64,000 nucleotides of DNA from CAZXWN01 sp964644695 [NCBI: uncultured bacterium] (GCA_964644695.1 CAZXWN010000003.1:62001-126000); one strand, 5' to 3'; counted from the first letter of the stretch, positions 1-9,665 are shown. The notes: a model not told the origin generated them from the sequence alone. Program-made: numbers and translations.

Positions 1-79
1 AAAGGACTGCCCGTATTGTTGTAGTGCTATTCCACTTCCGGCAAAGAAGTGTCCTAACTGTACCTCAGAACTATCATAA
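1..79 (+). CDS. C-terminal zinc-ribbon tail of a truncated gene
   Basis: Reading frame 2 is open from the window edge to a TAA at 77-79 and encodes 25 residues with two Cys pairs (CPYC and CPNC) and then a short tail. This spacing is that of a small zinc ribbon, which many bacterial proteins carry at one end. The start and the rest of the protein lie upstream of the window, so the function is unknown. A terminator hairpin follows at once, which supports this being a true 3' end. Base 1 belongs to the preceding codon. Confidence 0.6.
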   Translation, partial: KDCPYCCSAIPLPAKKCPNCTSELS

Positions 80-100
80 ATCACTAAATTAAAGACAGTT

Positions 101-148
101 AACTCACCGCTCTATTTTGTTTTATAAAAATTGAAGGGTGAGTTTTTT
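101..148 (+). terminator. Intrinsic terminator after the zinc-ribbon gene
   Basis: An 8-bp perfect stem, AACTCACC (101-108) with GGTGAGTT (137-144), has a 28-nt AT-rich loop and runs into a T tract. The loop is longer than usual, but the T tract is good. Confidence 0.65.
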
Positions 149-218
149 CCATTCAGACCAAAATTCTCATAAAATGAATAGATTATTTAATTTTGATTGA
201 ACTGGGAAAGGATTTTCC

Positions 219-2546
219 ATGGAGTCATCAGAGAAAGTTATGAATGTTTTAAACCTGCCATTACCTCAGGGTGGCAGATTTGCTTTGGACTTGGCGTACG
301 ATAAGGTTATCCGGATTCGTTTCACACAAGGTCAGGATTTTGAGCCAGACTCAAGTTATGCTGTGGTTCAAAATCGTTGGTTGGATATCCCGTACACTAT
401 TACTGAGAAAAAGAAATTATATACAATATCGACGGAACTTCTCACCATTAAGGTCTCTCTTTCTCCTTTTGCCCTGACAGTGACCGATAAATCTGGGAAA
501 CTTCGTTATCAGACTTCTGGTGAAGGATTGCAGCTGCACAAAGAATCTTGGAAATTGACTGCTACATTGGAACATGGTGAAGGAGTATTTGGTCTGGGTG
601 AACATGGCGAGACTCTCAATCGAGTTCCCGGCAGATTTCGATTCTGGAATAACGATGAGGATCAGGATTTCGTTTTTAAGCAGTATTATTTGAATATTCC
701 GGTGGGTATTTCTCATCTTCCGAGTGAGAAGACGCACCTGTTCTTTCTGGATAATCCCGGAGAATCTTTTCTGGATGTGGGGCAGAAGAACCCTTCTGAA
801 TTAACTTGGGAAGTGGAAAATGGTGATTTCCGGTTATGGTTAGTTTTTGGTGATAACCCCATAGATTGTGTTCGCATTTATTCCCTGTTGACCGGAAAGA
901 TGTTGCGTCCTCCAAAATGGGCTCTTGGATTTCACCAGTGCCGTTGGAGTTATGAAAACGAAAAACGGGTCCGGGATGTTACCAGTGAATATCGAAAACG
1001 AAAAATCCCCTGTGATGCCATCTGGCTTGATATCCATTATATGAATCAATACCGAGTATTCACATGGAATAATGAGCGGTTCCCCAATCCCAAGAAGATG
1101 ATTCAGGATTTAAAGAAAAACGGGTTCTCGACGGTGTGTATTATTGACCCAGGTGTTTCTATTGCTGAAGATTATCACTGTAGTGCAGAAGGATTGAAGG
1201 AAAATCTGTTTCTGAAAGCCCTCTCAGGTGAGTTGTATATAGGCCGATGCTGGCCTGGGGAAGCCTATTATCCTGATTTTACCAATCCCAAAACTCGGAA
1301 GTTCTGGGGCAAATGGCAAAAAGAAGCTCTTCTGGATATCGGAATTGATGGCGTTTGGAATGATATGAATGAGCCTTCTGTATTCCATATCGAAAAACCA
1401 AAAAGGGTTCTTAACCCTTCCTTGATTCATTATGATTTTGGTCAGTATCGTCCCCATAAGCGGATTCACAATATTTATGGTTTGGGAATGACTCAGGCTT
1501 GTCAGGAAGGCCAGTTGGAGGCTCGCCCTAATATTCGTCCCTTCACTCTCACCCGTTCTGGATGGGCTGGAGTTCAGCGGTACACTGCCGTTTGGACTGG
1601 AGACAATCGGTCAGCATGGACGAATATGATGCCATGTATTGGATTGAATCTGAATATGGGATTATCCGGTGTGCCATTTGTTGGATGTGATATTGGTGGC
1701 TTCGCAGATAATGCGACTCCAGAATTATTCGTTCGTTGGATGGAATGGGGTGTCTTCCAACCTTTCACGCGAGCACACTCAACCCTTAATACCATTGACC
1801 ACGAGCCGTGGAGTTTTGGAAAAGATGCAGAAAAACACCTCCGCCGGCTAATTGAACAACGGTATAAATACCTTCCCTATATCTACACTCTTTTTGTAAT
1901 GGCTTCTGAAACCGGAGACTTGATTAATCAACCGTTAATGTATGCTTTCCCTGATGATCCTCAGGCTTGCCGGATTGAAGACCAGTTTATGGTCGGGCCA
2001 TCGCTTATGTTGGCGCCTGTTCTTGAGCCTGGGAAAGCCAAACGAGCTGTCTATCTTCCAGAAGGAACCTGGTATGATGGTCGGACTGGAGATAAATTCA
2101 CTGGAAACCAATGGATTCTCTTGGATACTCCCTTGGGGTATTCCCCGATATTGTTCCGGGAAGGTTCTGTTATTCCCACTCAACCGGTTCGGCAGCACAC
2201 GAAAGAACCAGAACCGGAAGTGACGATTCTTGATGTCTGGCCCGGCGATGTGTTTGATGGTGTTCTTGTCGAAGATGATGGAGCTACCTTTGCCTATCGT
2301 GATTGGCAGGAAGCCCGTACCTTATTTGGAGGTGGAAAAAATGAGCGGGGTTATCGGCTCAATATCTCTGCCGTTGTAGGTTCTTTTGAGCCAGTTCGGA
2401 AAACATGGGAAATACGGTTCCATGGGGATAACATCAAAACTATTCTTTCAAATGGAAAACCTCTCAAATTCACCCAACTGGAATATGTTGTCGCTACATC
2501 TGTCCCAGACAACCGCAAATTAATGATTCTCGACTTCCTGTACTAA
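219..2546 (+). CDS. Glycoside hydrolase family 31 alpha-glucosidase
   Basis: This 775-residue protein releases alpha-linked glucose (or xylose) from the non-reducing ends of oligosaccharides by a retaining mechanism. It has the family-31 order: N-terminal beta-sandwich (about 1-230), TIM barrel (about 240-580) and C-terminal beta domains. The nucleophile motif WNDMNEP is present with Asp382. The acid/base is probably Asp462 in WTGDN. A second conserved block, GCDIGGF, follows near residue 490. No signal peptide is seen, so it should act in the cytoplasm on imported oligosaccharides. An AAAGG ribosome binding site lies about 8 nt before ATG 219; an in-frame ATG at 240 is a weaker alternative. 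It is flanked by terminators on both sides and appears monocistronic. Exact substrate specificity cannot be read from the sequence. Confidence 0.93.
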   Translation: MESSEKVMNVLNLPLPQGGRFALDLAYDKVIRIRFTQGQDFEPDSSYAVVQNRWLDIPYTITEKKKLYTISTELLTIKVSLSPFALTVTDKSGKLRYQTSGEGLQLHKESWKLTATLEHGEGVFGLGEHGETLNRVPGRFRFWNNDEDQDFVFKQYYLNIPVGISHLPSEKTHLFFLDNPGESFLDVGQKNPSELTWEVENGDFRLWLVFGDNPIDCVRIYSLLTGKMLRPPKWALGFHQCRWSYENEKRVRDVTSEYRKRKIPCDAIWLDIHYMNQYRVFTWNNERFPNPKKMIQDLKKNGFSTVCIIDPGVSIAEDYHCSAEGLKENLFLKALSGELYIGRCWPGEAYYPDFTNPKTRKFWGKWQKEALLDIGIDGVWNDMNEPSVFHIEKPKRVLNPSLIHYDFGQYRPHKRIHNIYGLGMTQACQEGQLEARPNIRPFTLTRSGWAGVQRYTAVWTGDNRSAWTNMMPCIGLNLNMGLSGVPFVGCDIGGFADNATPELFVRWMEWGVFQPFTRAHSTLNTIDHEPWSFGKDAEKHLRRLIEQRYKYLPYIYTLFVMASETGDLINQPLMYAFPDDPQACRIEDQFMVGPSLMLAPVLEPGKAKRAVYLPEGTWYDGRTGDKFTGNQWILLDTPLGYSPILFREGSVIPTQPVRQHTKEPEPEVTILDVWPGDVFDGVLVEDDGATFAYRDWQEARTLFGGGKNERGYRLNISAVVGSFEPVRKTWEIRFHGDNIKTILSNGKPLKFTQLEYVVATSVPDNRKLMILDFLY

Positions 2547-2564
2547 ATCCAGTTATTCTTTCTT

Positions 2565-2606
2565 AAGTGTGGAGTTCTTCCTCTTGAAGAATTCCACACT
2601 TTTTAT
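2565..2606 (+). terminator. Strong intrinsic terminator after the GH31 gene
   Basis: AAGTGTGGAGTTCTTC (2565-2580) pairs with 2586-2601 to give a 16-bp stem with one G-T wobble and a 5-nt loop, followed by a T-rich run. It ends the GH31 transcript. Confidence 0.9.
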
Positions 2607-3034
2607 ATATTTATTCCTGAGTTGGAAAATAATCAAACAATAAAAAAACAACAATTGGTTTTAATTTTAAACATATAAATATCATGAAAGCCTCGTCATT
2701 ATTGGGTTCTACGATTTTAATAAATATTGAATAGTGTTTTTTATATTGTAAATAATGCCAAAAATCAAAGCACTGGACAAAATGTGTCCACTCGATATTT
2801 ATAGTCTGTAGTTGTATAATACATTTGGGTTTAAGTTTTAAAAAAATGCAGTAACTTAATAATTGTTTTGCGGTTTCCAACCGAAAGATGATGTGGGAGA
2901 AAACTGTCTGTTATTGTGGGAATTTGAGAGTTTAATAGTAGGTTGTAATTTTTCGATGCGGTTTCCGTGAATCAATGATGTATTACGCTCTTTTTCTCTC
3001 TTAGGTTCTGCGAAAAGTTATTACGAGTAATCAT
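2607..3034. other. AT-rich intergenic region upstream of the diguanylate cyclase
   Basis: This stretch of about 430 bp is markedly AT-rich and contains no convincing gene. An 89-codon minus-strand frame crosses it but has no ribosome binding site and a low-complexity Leu/Lys/Ile composition. The promoter of the cyclase gene must lie here, but no clear -35/-10 pair was identified. The string GCGGTTTCC occurs twice, near 2870 and 2958, for no apparent reason. Confidence 0.5.
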
Positions 3035-4819
3035 ATGAAGGAAATACATACAGACAAATCAGATACGTTTCTGGTTGTAGTTCAGGATGATACTAATACT
3101 GTTCTCTTAGGTGCGGGGACAATCCCTTTTTCTAAACCAACAGAGTTTCATGGGAAAGAACTCTACAATCTCTTTCCTGAAGTGTATCATCAGAAACTGC
3201 ATCAGTTCATGTATCGGCTGCAAAGAAACAGGATTCAGTTAGACCGTCTTTTCCATATTGAAGTTGATGGGGTCCTGAAAACTGTTTATTTGTCGGGCAT
3301 TTCCCGTAGAGGGAAAACTCTGATTTTGGGCGGGCTCCATGCTCTTGATTTCCCAGGTCATTTAAAAAACTATCTCAATGTTTCTGCTCTGGAAGCGGAT
3401 AAGTACGGTTTTATTCCAAAAGAAATTCTAAGTTTATTGCGAGAACGGGATATCTCCGATTCTGCCACAGAAAACACAGTTTATTCTGTGGAAGACGAGC
3501 TACCCTTCCTCACAAGCTGGGACTATTTTAATATCACGCTAACCAGTATGGATGATGCTGTAATATCCACAGATCGACTTGGCCGTGTTGTCTATATGAA
3601 CCCTATCGCTGAAGGAATTACCTCCTATACTCAGAAAGAAATAAAAGGTAAAAACCTGGGTGAACTGTTTGAGATTAAATGTAATATGTTTGATAATCTC
3701 CATGAAGCCTTAGATACCTGCCTGGTTACTGGAAAACGGTTTTCGTTAGATACAAACTCCACTCTAATCAACAAAAATGGCTGGGAGATTCCCATTCAAG
3801 GAACTCTGGCGCCTATTCAAGATAAAAAAAACCTGATGTATGGAATGATCTTGGTGTTCCGTGATATTACTCAAAACGTATTGACTGAGTTATCGCTCCG
3901 AAAAACTCAAGAGACACTTCAGAAAATCATGCAGACTACACCAGATCTGATTACGGTCTATGATTACGAACAAAAACAGACAGTGTTTGCCAACCATGAA
4001 TTCTATAAACGGCTTTTCCCTCAAGTCCCTGTCGATTCCCCAATTTCTCGGGATATGTTATATCAAATTGTATTTGAAGACGACTACCACATCATTCAGA
4101 ATACTCATATCAAAGTGTTAGATTTAAAACCAGGTGAAAATGCTGAATTTGAGTTTAGGGTTTATTATCCTGATGGTGATCTCCGCTGGTTGTCTTCACG
4201 ATTCTCCTGTTTCCAAAAGGGCCCTGACAATATCGTTCAACAGGTTTTGATGGCAGCCGCTGATATTACTGATCGTAAGATGGTCGAAACTCAGATCATG
4301 AAGTTGGCCGTTCGGGATGGATTGACGGGTTTATTTAATCATCGTGAGTTATATCTGGTATTGAATGAAGAGATAGAGCGAACCATCCGTTATGATTCCG
4401 AGTTTTCTCTTATTATGGGTGACTTGGACCACTTCAAAGATTTTAATGACAAATATGGACATTTAGCGGGTGATGAAGTACTGCGTAATGTGGCTCAGAT
4501 TATTCGTTTCCAGGTTCGAAACCTTGATAAAGTGTTTAGATATGGGGGAGAAGAGTTTATGATACTGATTCCCGGGACAGATACGGATGGTTCGGTTCAA
4601 CTGGCAGAGCGATTAAGAGAATCTATTGAAAGATCGAAAGTGCAGCTTCCAGATGGAACTCACCTCTCGGTCACAATGAGCTTTGGTGTCGCTAATGTCC
4701 GGGATATTATGGTCAGAACACCCAATGCAATGGTGAATGCCGTTGATAAAGCCCTCTACCTGTCGAAGAATACCGGTCGGAATAAAGTAACTCTCTACAT
4801 GCAGAAATCCAACCTCTAA
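3035..4819 (+). CDS. PAS-domain diguanylate cyclase (GGEEF) with product-inhibition site
   Basis: This 594-residue protein makes cyclic di-GMP from two GTP. The C-terminal GGDEF domain (about 425-590) has the intact motif GGEEF at 504-508. The inhibitory I-site RxxD (RNLD, 495-498) sits exactly five residues before it, so the enzyme should be active and feedback-inhibited. Upstream are a PAS domain (about 165-290), a second PAS-PAC unit (about 295-415, ending ADITDRK), and an N-terminal region (1-110) that may be a third degenerate PAS fold. No transmembrane helix is evident, so it is probably a cytosolic sensor. The ligand of the PAS domains is unknown. The ribosome binding site before ATG 3035 is weak. 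No c-di-GMP effector or phosphodiesterase lies nearby. Confidence 0.93.
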   Translation: MKEIHTDKSDTFLVVVQDDTNTVLLGAGTIPFSKPTEFHGKELYNLFPEVYHQKLHQFMYRLQRNRIQLDRLFHIEVDGVLKTVYLSGISRRGKTLILGGLHALDFPGHLKNYLNVSALEADKYGFIPKEILSLLRERDISDSATENTVYSVEDELPFLTSWDYFNITLTSMDDAVISTDRLGRVVYMNPIAEGITSYTQKEIKGKNLGELFEIKCNMFDNLHEALDTCLVTGKRFSLDTNSTLINKNGWEIPIQGTLAPIQDKKNLMYGMILVFRDITQNVLTELSLRKTQETLQKIMQTTPDLITVYDYEQKQTVFANHEFYKRLFPQVPVDSPISRDMLYQIVFEDDYHIIQNTHIKVLDLKPGENAEFEFRVYYPDGDLRWLSSRFSCFQKGPDNIVQQVLMAAADITDRKMVETQIMKLAVRDGLTGLFNHRELYLVLNEEIERTIRYDSEFSLIMGDLDHFKDFNDKYGHLAGDEVLRNVAQIIRFQVRNLDKVFRYGGEEFMILIPGTDTDGSVQLAERLRESIERSKVQLPDGTHLSVTMSFGVANVRDIMVRTPNAMVNAVDKALYLSKNTGRNKVTLYMQKSNL

Positions 4820-4912
4820 AATTTGTAATTTTCCGATTATGGATTAGTTAACCTCATCACAGACTTGCCGGTTAGTGATAGAATCAAATGAAGAGGAAGG
4901 TAATCTCATATC

Positions 4913-6094
4913 ATGAAAAATGTCTATTTAGATAATAATGCAACCACCCGGGTGGCTCCCGAAGTCCGGGATGCGATGCTCCCTTATTTTAATGAACAGT
5001 ATGGCAATCCATCAAGCCTGTATGACATTGGATATTCGGCAAAGGATGCGGTCAAAAAAGCTCGTGAACAGGTCGCCGCTTTATTAGGTTGTGAACCGGA
5101 TGAGGTCTTTTTTACCAGCTGTGGCACCGAGTCAGATAATTCGGCCATTATCGGCGCCCTGTGGGCTAACCCTCATAAACGGCATGTCATCACGACGACT
5201 GTGGAACATCATGCCATTGGTTATGTCGCCGAATCCCTGGAGAAAAAAGGATTCCCTGTCACCTTTGTGGAAGTGGATCAAGATGGAAAGCTTGATTTAG
5301 ATACTCTGAAAAAATCCATTACGGACCAGACGGCGATTGTGTCTGTCATGTGGGCAAATAATGAAACCGGAGTGATTTTTCCAATTGAAGAAATAGGTCA
5401 GTATTGTCGCGAACGGGGTGTTTTATTCCATACCGATGCGGTTCAAGCCGCAGGTAAAATTAAATTCAGTTTGAAAGATTCCCCCATTGATTTGTTATCT
5501 ATCTCGGGACATAAGCTTAACGCCCCCAAAGGTATTGGGATTCTTTACAAGAAAAAAGGAATTTCCTGGGAACCTCTCATGAAGGGTGGACAGCAGGAAC
5601 AGAGTCAACGACCCGGAACTGAAAATGTTCCTTATATCGTAGGTATGGGTGTTGCCGCTGAGCTGGCATTATCCACTTTCGATGAAGAATATAAACAGAT
5701 TTCTTCTCTAAGAGATTATCTTGAATCAGAAATTGAAAAACGAATTCCAGACGCTCGGATTACTGGAAAGAACTCACCCCGCCTGCCTAACACCTGTCAC
5801 ATCTGTTTCAAAGGGGCAAAAGACGATGCCATGATCCATTTATTGAATACTTATGGAGTGGCAGCTTCCTCTGGTTCTGCTTGCAACACGGAAAGTGATG
5901 ATGTCTCCCATGTACTGCGTGCAATGAAAATACCAGAAGAATATATTCGAGGTTCCCTGCGGCTTTCTCTGGGGCGATATAACACCCGCGAAGACATTGA
6001 TACAGTCTTGGATATATTGCCGAAGGTTGTGGAACGCACACGCAAAGCAAAAGCCCGGCGGGCTGAAGCCATTGCTCAGGATAAAGATAAATAA
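4913..6094 (+). CDS. Cysteine desulfurase, NifS/IscS type
   Basis: This 393-residue PLP enzyme takes sulfur from L-cysteine as a protein-bound persulfide for Fe-S cluster assembly or tRNA thiolation. The PLP-binding lysine is Lys201 in SGHKLNAPKG. The catalytic cysteine is Cys324 in SSGSACNTES, on the extended loop typical of class I (IscS/NifS) enzymes. Length and motif order are normal. AAGAGGAAGG lies about 12 nt before ATG 4913. No iscU, nifU or thiI gene is adjacent, so the acceptor scaffold must be encoded elsewhere. The C-terminal tail is unusually rich in Lys, Arg and Ala. A strong bidirectional terminator follows and separates it from the convergent radical SAM gene. Confidence 0.94.
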   Translation: MKNVYLDNNATTRVAPEVRDAMLPYFNEQYGNPSSLYDIGYSAKDAVKKAREQVAALLGCEPDEVFFTSCGTESDNSAIIGALWANPHKRHVITTTVEHHAIGYVAESLEKKGFPVTFVEVDQDGKLDLDTLKKSITDQTAIVSVMWANNETGVIFPIEEIGQYCRERGVLFHTDAVQAAGKIKFSLKDSPIDLLSISGHKLNAPKGIGILYKKKGISWEPLMKGGQQEQSQRPGTENVPYIVGMGVAAELALSTFDEEYKQISSLRDYLESEIEKRIPDARITGKNSPRLPNTCHICFKGAKDDAMIHLLNTYGVAASSGSACNTESDDVSHVLRAMKIPEEYIRGSLRLSLGRYNTREDIDTVLDILPKVVERTRKAKARRAEAIAQDKDK

Positions 6095-6108
6095 CAATAT
6101 GTAAAATA

Positions 6109-6142
6109 AAAAGCCCTCATCGCAAAGATGAGGGCTTTTTTT
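6109..6142. terminator. Bidirectional terminator between convergent genes
   Basis: A perfect stem, AAGCCCTCATC with GATGAGGGCTT, around a 5-nt loop, has A and T runs on both sides. It can end both the cysteine desulfurase transcript and the convergent radical SAM transcript. Confidence 0.93.
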
Positions 6143-6154
6143 ATCTATGATTCA

Positions 6155-6808
6155 TTAACCAACATCATCCAGAGCCCGAACCCGGAAGGTAGCACCTAGG
6201 TCAGTGGCTATTTGACGACACTTTTCAACATCAATCTCCGGTACAGTCACTACGGTACATTCCACTACGGGAATTACTGCGACACATTCCTTAATAAACT
6301 CCAGGATTGCGGGGTATGTTTCTTCTCCCCATAGGGGTTGAGTGACTTTATTGTAGAGTTCAGCATTCTCCGCATTCAGGCTGATATCCACCATATCAAT
6401 CAATCCTGCCAGTTCCGGGACGATATTTCGTTTATGAATGAGGTTGCCATGCCCATTTGTTACCAGACGGACATAGGACCCACGGTCTTTACAATATTTA
6501 GCTACTTCCTTAAGGATATCCAACCGGAGTGTCGGTTCTCCATATCCACAAAACACGATTGACCGGTATTTTGTTGGATCACCTATCGCATCCAACACTT
6601 CTTGAAGTGTCGGCTGGTAATCAATATGAAGATTGTAACCACGGACACAATCTGTCTGAAATCGGACACAGAAATAACACGCATTGGTACAGTCTGTTGT
6701 CAGATTCAGGTACAGGGAATTTCGAATTTCGTAGGCAACTACAGGCTTCTGATTCTCGGAATCTTCCGTCCGGCATTTTCCAAGTTTGTAGGGATTAACA
6801 TCGTCCAT
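6155..6808 (-). CDS. Radical SAM protein, TatD-associated type (TIGR04038-like)
   Basis: This 217-residue radical SAM protein has the cluster motif CxxxCxxC (Cys40, Cys44, Cys47), the block VFCGYGEPTLR and a later SLNAENAE block. These match the short family usually encoded beside TatD-family nucleases. Its reaction is not known. No tatD gene is present in this window, so the usual partner is missing. The first 27 residues, including CRTEDSEN, form an extension before the conserved YEIRNSLYLNLT start of the domain. The ribosome binding site GGAGGAAG sits just upstream of ATG 6808 and fixes the start. The leader contains a long inverted repeat with an alternative pairing partner (separate entry). 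Confidence 0.85.
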   Translation of the reverse strand: MDDVNPYKLGKCRTEDSENQKPVVAYEIRNSLYLNLTTDCTNACYFCVRFQTDCVRGYNLHIDYQPTLQEVLDAIGDPTKYRSIVFCGYGEPTLRLDILKEVAKYCKDRGSYVRLVTNGHGNLIHKRNIVPELAGLIDMVDISLNAENAELYNKVTQPLWGEETYPAILEFIKECVAVIPVVECTVVTVPEIDVEKCRQIATDLGATFRVRALDDVG

Positions 6809-6830
6809 GATTGCTTCCTCCGATTGGGGA

Positions 6831-6992
6831 CTCCGGGCTTATAAAAAAATAAATCCGGGTGGATGTTAAGCGAGGTATATGAGGATAATTTCGGATTTTG
6901 TTTCCAGGAATGTGAAAATTTAGTGGGATTGTCGAACTGAGCGAGGTCGGTCTCCACATTCAGATCTGGAATAGTTATGGGCATCCACCCGG
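6831..6992 (-). promoter_or_regulatory. Possible structured 5' leader of the radical SAM gene
   Basis: On the minus strand the sequence CCGGGTGGATG (6982-6992) is exactly complementary to CATCCACCCGG (6855-6865), enclosing about 116 nt. The 3' arm is followed at once by a T-rich run. CTCCGGG, overlapping the 5' arm, can instead pair with CCCGGAG (6831-6837) just before the ribosome binding site. Two mutually exclusive pairings, one ending in a T run, resemble a riboswitch or attenuator expression platform. No known riboswitch class was recognised. The rest of the gap (6993-7265) is AT-rich and holds no supported gene. Confidence 0.4.
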
Positions 6993-7265
6993 AGGCTTGT
7001 ATTTTCAAAGTATTCTTCACTGAGATGAATTTATATTGTCCAAACAATTTGGACTCTTCAGTGATAACGATTAAAGTATACAACCCCCGACTCTTGTTTG
7101 CAATCAAAATTTTACTCATTTTTAAAAATATTTTTATTGATGTAAACAGTCCGGAAAATGCCAATATTTCAATCCTTGATTATCAATGAACTAGATTGAT
7201 TTCCTCTATAAATCGCTGCTTATTTTATTTTACACGACCTCCGAACAGATGACGAATCTCAAATA

Positions 7266-7305
7266 AAAAAGCCCCGCTTCGAAACCGAAACGGGGCTTTT
7301 TATTT
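7266..7305 (-). terminator. Terminator of the acyl-CoA synthetase gene
   Basis: AAAAAGCCCCG (7266-7276) and CGGGGCTTTTT (7291-7301) form an 11-bp stem with a 14-nt loop. A T run follows on either strand. It lies 20 nt past the stop of the minus-strand acyl-CoA synthetase gene. Confidence 0.9.
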
Positions 7306-7324
7306 TTAGTCGTATTAAAGAGAT

Positions 7325-9454
7325 TTACTTGATTAAAATCCTGCCGTCAGCGACTCGGCAGCCCTGTCCTTCAGGATAGACGATTAATGGATTGATGTCG
7401 AGTTCTGTAATATCTTCCACATCGGTAACCAGCTGTGACAGGCGAAGCAGGGTATCAGCAATGGAGTTGATGTCAGAGGCAGCGGCACCACGGAATCCAG
7501 ACAACATCTTGTAGGATTTGATGGATTTAATCATGTTATAGGCGCCGGCTTCACGCAGCGGAGCAAGGCGGAAGGTGACATCTTTGAATACTTCAACATA
7601 GGTTCCGCCGAGACCGAACATCATCAAAGGACCCATTGCTGGATCACGGTTCACACCGAGAATAACTTCGTTTCCACCTTTGGGTAACATTTCCTGCATG
7701 TTTACACCCCAAATCTTGGCCTTGGGAGCTTTGACTTTGACGGATTCCATCATGCTGTCCCATGCGGCGGCAACTTCTTCCTTGGAATTCAGGTTCAGTT
7801 TGACACCACCGACATCGATTTTGTGAACGATGTCTGGAGAAGCAATCTTCATGACCACAGGATAACCGAACTGTTCACCCATGGCGATGGCTTTATCTCT
7901 GTCTTCGGCTAAACCGTATTTGATGACCGGGAAACCATAGGCTTTAAAGACAGCAAAGGATTCCATTTCCGGCAGGTAAGTACGGCCTTCGGCACGGGCT
8001 TTGGCGATAATATCTAAAACGGCTTGTTTATCAACATCGAATTTCTTGAAATCAGTCTGAGTCCGGGCTTTCCAGTTCACAAACTGCACCATCTTGGCAA
8101 AGGCTTTGCAAGCACCTTCGGGGAACTTGTAATGTGCCATACCATGAGTTTCGAGATAACGGACACCTTCATTCACCTTGACTTGACCGATGAAGGTGGA
8201 AAGTAATGGCTTTCTGGCGTTCTTACCCAGTTCAACGATAATCTTGGCAGTTTCAAGTTCCTGAGTATTGGACTGTGGGGTGAGGACGCAAATGACACCA
8301 TCAACATTCTCATCTTTCATGACGGCTTCTAAAGCAACCTGATAACGGTCGGCAAGCGCATCACCAATAACATCGATAGGATTGGCTAATGATGCTGTGG
8401 CTGGAAGTTTCGGGCCGATTTCGGCTTTCACTTCATCGGTAATAGTGGCTAACTGTAAACCACACTTGATGGCCATATCTGTGGCCATGATTCCAGGGCC
8501 GCCGGCATTGGTGACGATGGCGATTCTGTTTCCATCCGGAAGTGGGCAGCGTGAGAAGGCCAGCGCATAATCAAACATTTCATCGAGGCTTTCAACACGG
8601 AGAACACCGGACTGAGTAAAAATGGCTTCGTAAACATTATCAGAACCAGCCAATGACCCGGTGTGGGATGATGCAGCTTTGGCTCCTTGGGCAGTTCGGC
8701 CGGACTTGATGGCGATGATGGGTTTTGGATTTGTGGTATTGCTGGTGATTTCACGCGCAACACTGATAAAAGTTTGTGCATCACTGATTTGTTCCAGATA
8801 TAACAGGATAACATCGGTCTGTGGGTCGTCCTGTAAATACATCAGGAGGTCTGTTTCAGTGACATCCGCCTTGTTACCCATGGAGATGAATTTCGAGAAT
8901 CCGATATTCTGGCCGCGGGCATAATCCAGGATGGCGGTGCCGAGGGCGCCGGACTGAGAAATTAGGGCGATATTGCCGTGGGCGGGCATTCCACCAGGAG
9001 CAAAAGATGCGTTCATCTGAACGGCCGGGTCGGTATTGATAACGCCCAGGCAGTTCGGCCCAATGATTCGGATACCATACTTCTCTGCAATCTCTGAAAT
9101 CTGGGCTTCAGCTTTCTTTCCTTCAGCACCAATCTCTTTGAAGCCGGCGGTGATAATAATGACGCCTTTAACACCCTTCTGACCACATTCTTCCATGACC
9201 TGTGGAACGAATTTGGCGTTGACAATAATGACCGCCATATCCACTTCATCTGGAATACTGGAGACCGACTGATAGCAGCGGACACCACGGATACTGTGGG
9301 ATTTCGGGTTGACGGGATAAATAACTCCATTGAAGCCACCAAACAGGAGGCCATCAAAAAGGTCCTTACCTACGGTATGGTCCTTTGAGGATGCACCGAT
9401 AACCGCAATCGATTTGGGTTTGAACAAGCAATCTACTGGTTTGAAACAAGGCAT
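7325..9454 (-). CDS. ADP-forming acetyl-CoA synthetase, alpha-beta fusion
   Basis: This 709-residue enzyme converts acetyl-CoA (or another acyl-CoA) plus ADP and phosphate to the acid plus ATP. It conserves energy at substrate level in fermenting archaea and some anaerobic bacteria. The N-terminal CoA-binding domain (about 1-140) has AVIGAS and IGPNCLGV. The succinyl-CoA-ligase-like domains follow, with ISQSGALG and the phosphorylated histidine His264 in SHTGSLAG. The C-terminal ATP-grasp domain covers about 480-709. Some organisms split it into two subunits; here it is one chain. AAGGAG precedes ATG 9454. It stands alone between hypE and its own terminator. Its presence suggests acetate excretion or peptide/sugar fermentation. 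Confidence 0.93.
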   Translation of the reverse strand: MPCFKPVDCLFKPKSIAVIGASSKDHTVGKDLFDGLLFGGFNGVIYPVNPKSHSIRGVRCYQSVSSIPDEVDMAVIIVNAKFVPQVMEECGQKGVKGVIIITAGFKEIGAEGKKAEAQISEIAEKYGIRIIGPNCLGVINTDPAVQMNASFAPGGMPAHGNIALISQSGALGTAILDYARGQNIGFSKFISMGNKADVTETDLLMYLQDDPQTDVILLYLEQISDAQTFISVAREITSNTTNPKPIIAIKSGRTAQGAKAASSHTGSLAGSDNVYEAIFTQSGVLRVESLDEMFDYALAFSRCPLPDGNRIAIVTNAGGPGIMATDMAIKCGLQLATITDEVKAEIGPKLPATASLANPIDVIGDALADRYQVALEAVMKDENVDGVICVLTPQSNTQELETAKIIVELGKNARKPLLSTFIGQVKVNEGVRYLETHGMAHYKFPEGACKAFAKMVQFVNWKARTQTDFKKFDVDKQAVLDIIAKARAEGRTYLPEMESFAVFKAYGFPVIKYGLAEDRDKAIAMGEQFGYPVVMKIASPDIVHKIDVGGVKLNLNSKEEVAAAWDSMMESVKVKAPKAKIWGVNMQEMLPKGGNEVILGVNRDPAMGPLMMFGLGGTYVEVFKDVTFRLAPLREAGAYNMIKSIKSYKMLSGFRGAAASDINSIADTLLRLSQLVTDVEDITELDINPLIVYPEGQGCRVADGRILIK

Positions 9455-9665
9455 TCCACTAACTCCTTAGTGATTTATTGTGATGATTAAAAATGGAGTC
9501 CGAGGTTCGGGTTACAGCTTGCAGAGAACAGGGGTCGTAGTCCGGCTCCTATACCTTGGAAACGGCATCTCGCTCCCTCAGACTTCGTTGTTTTTTAAAG
9601 AGCAATCCCTGAATTTATTCAGGCACACACGCTCCCTGTTTGAAATACATAAGAAGCGATTATGT

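Noticed and set aside
2611-2880. 89-codon minus-strand frame in the AT-rich gap before the diguanylate cyclase
   Set aside because: No ribosome binding site and a low-complexity Leu/Ile/Lys composition expected of AT-rich non-coding DNA.
2881-3034. c-di-GMP (GEMM) riboswitch before the diguanylate cyclase
   Set aside because: The conserved GEMM core and tetraloop-receptor pattern could not be found in the leader.
6739-7164. 141-codon minus-strand frame overlapping the start of the radical SAM gene
   Set aside because: It overlaps the well-supported radical SAM start in another frame, has no good ribosome binding site and resembles no family; its middle contains the inverted-repeat leader.
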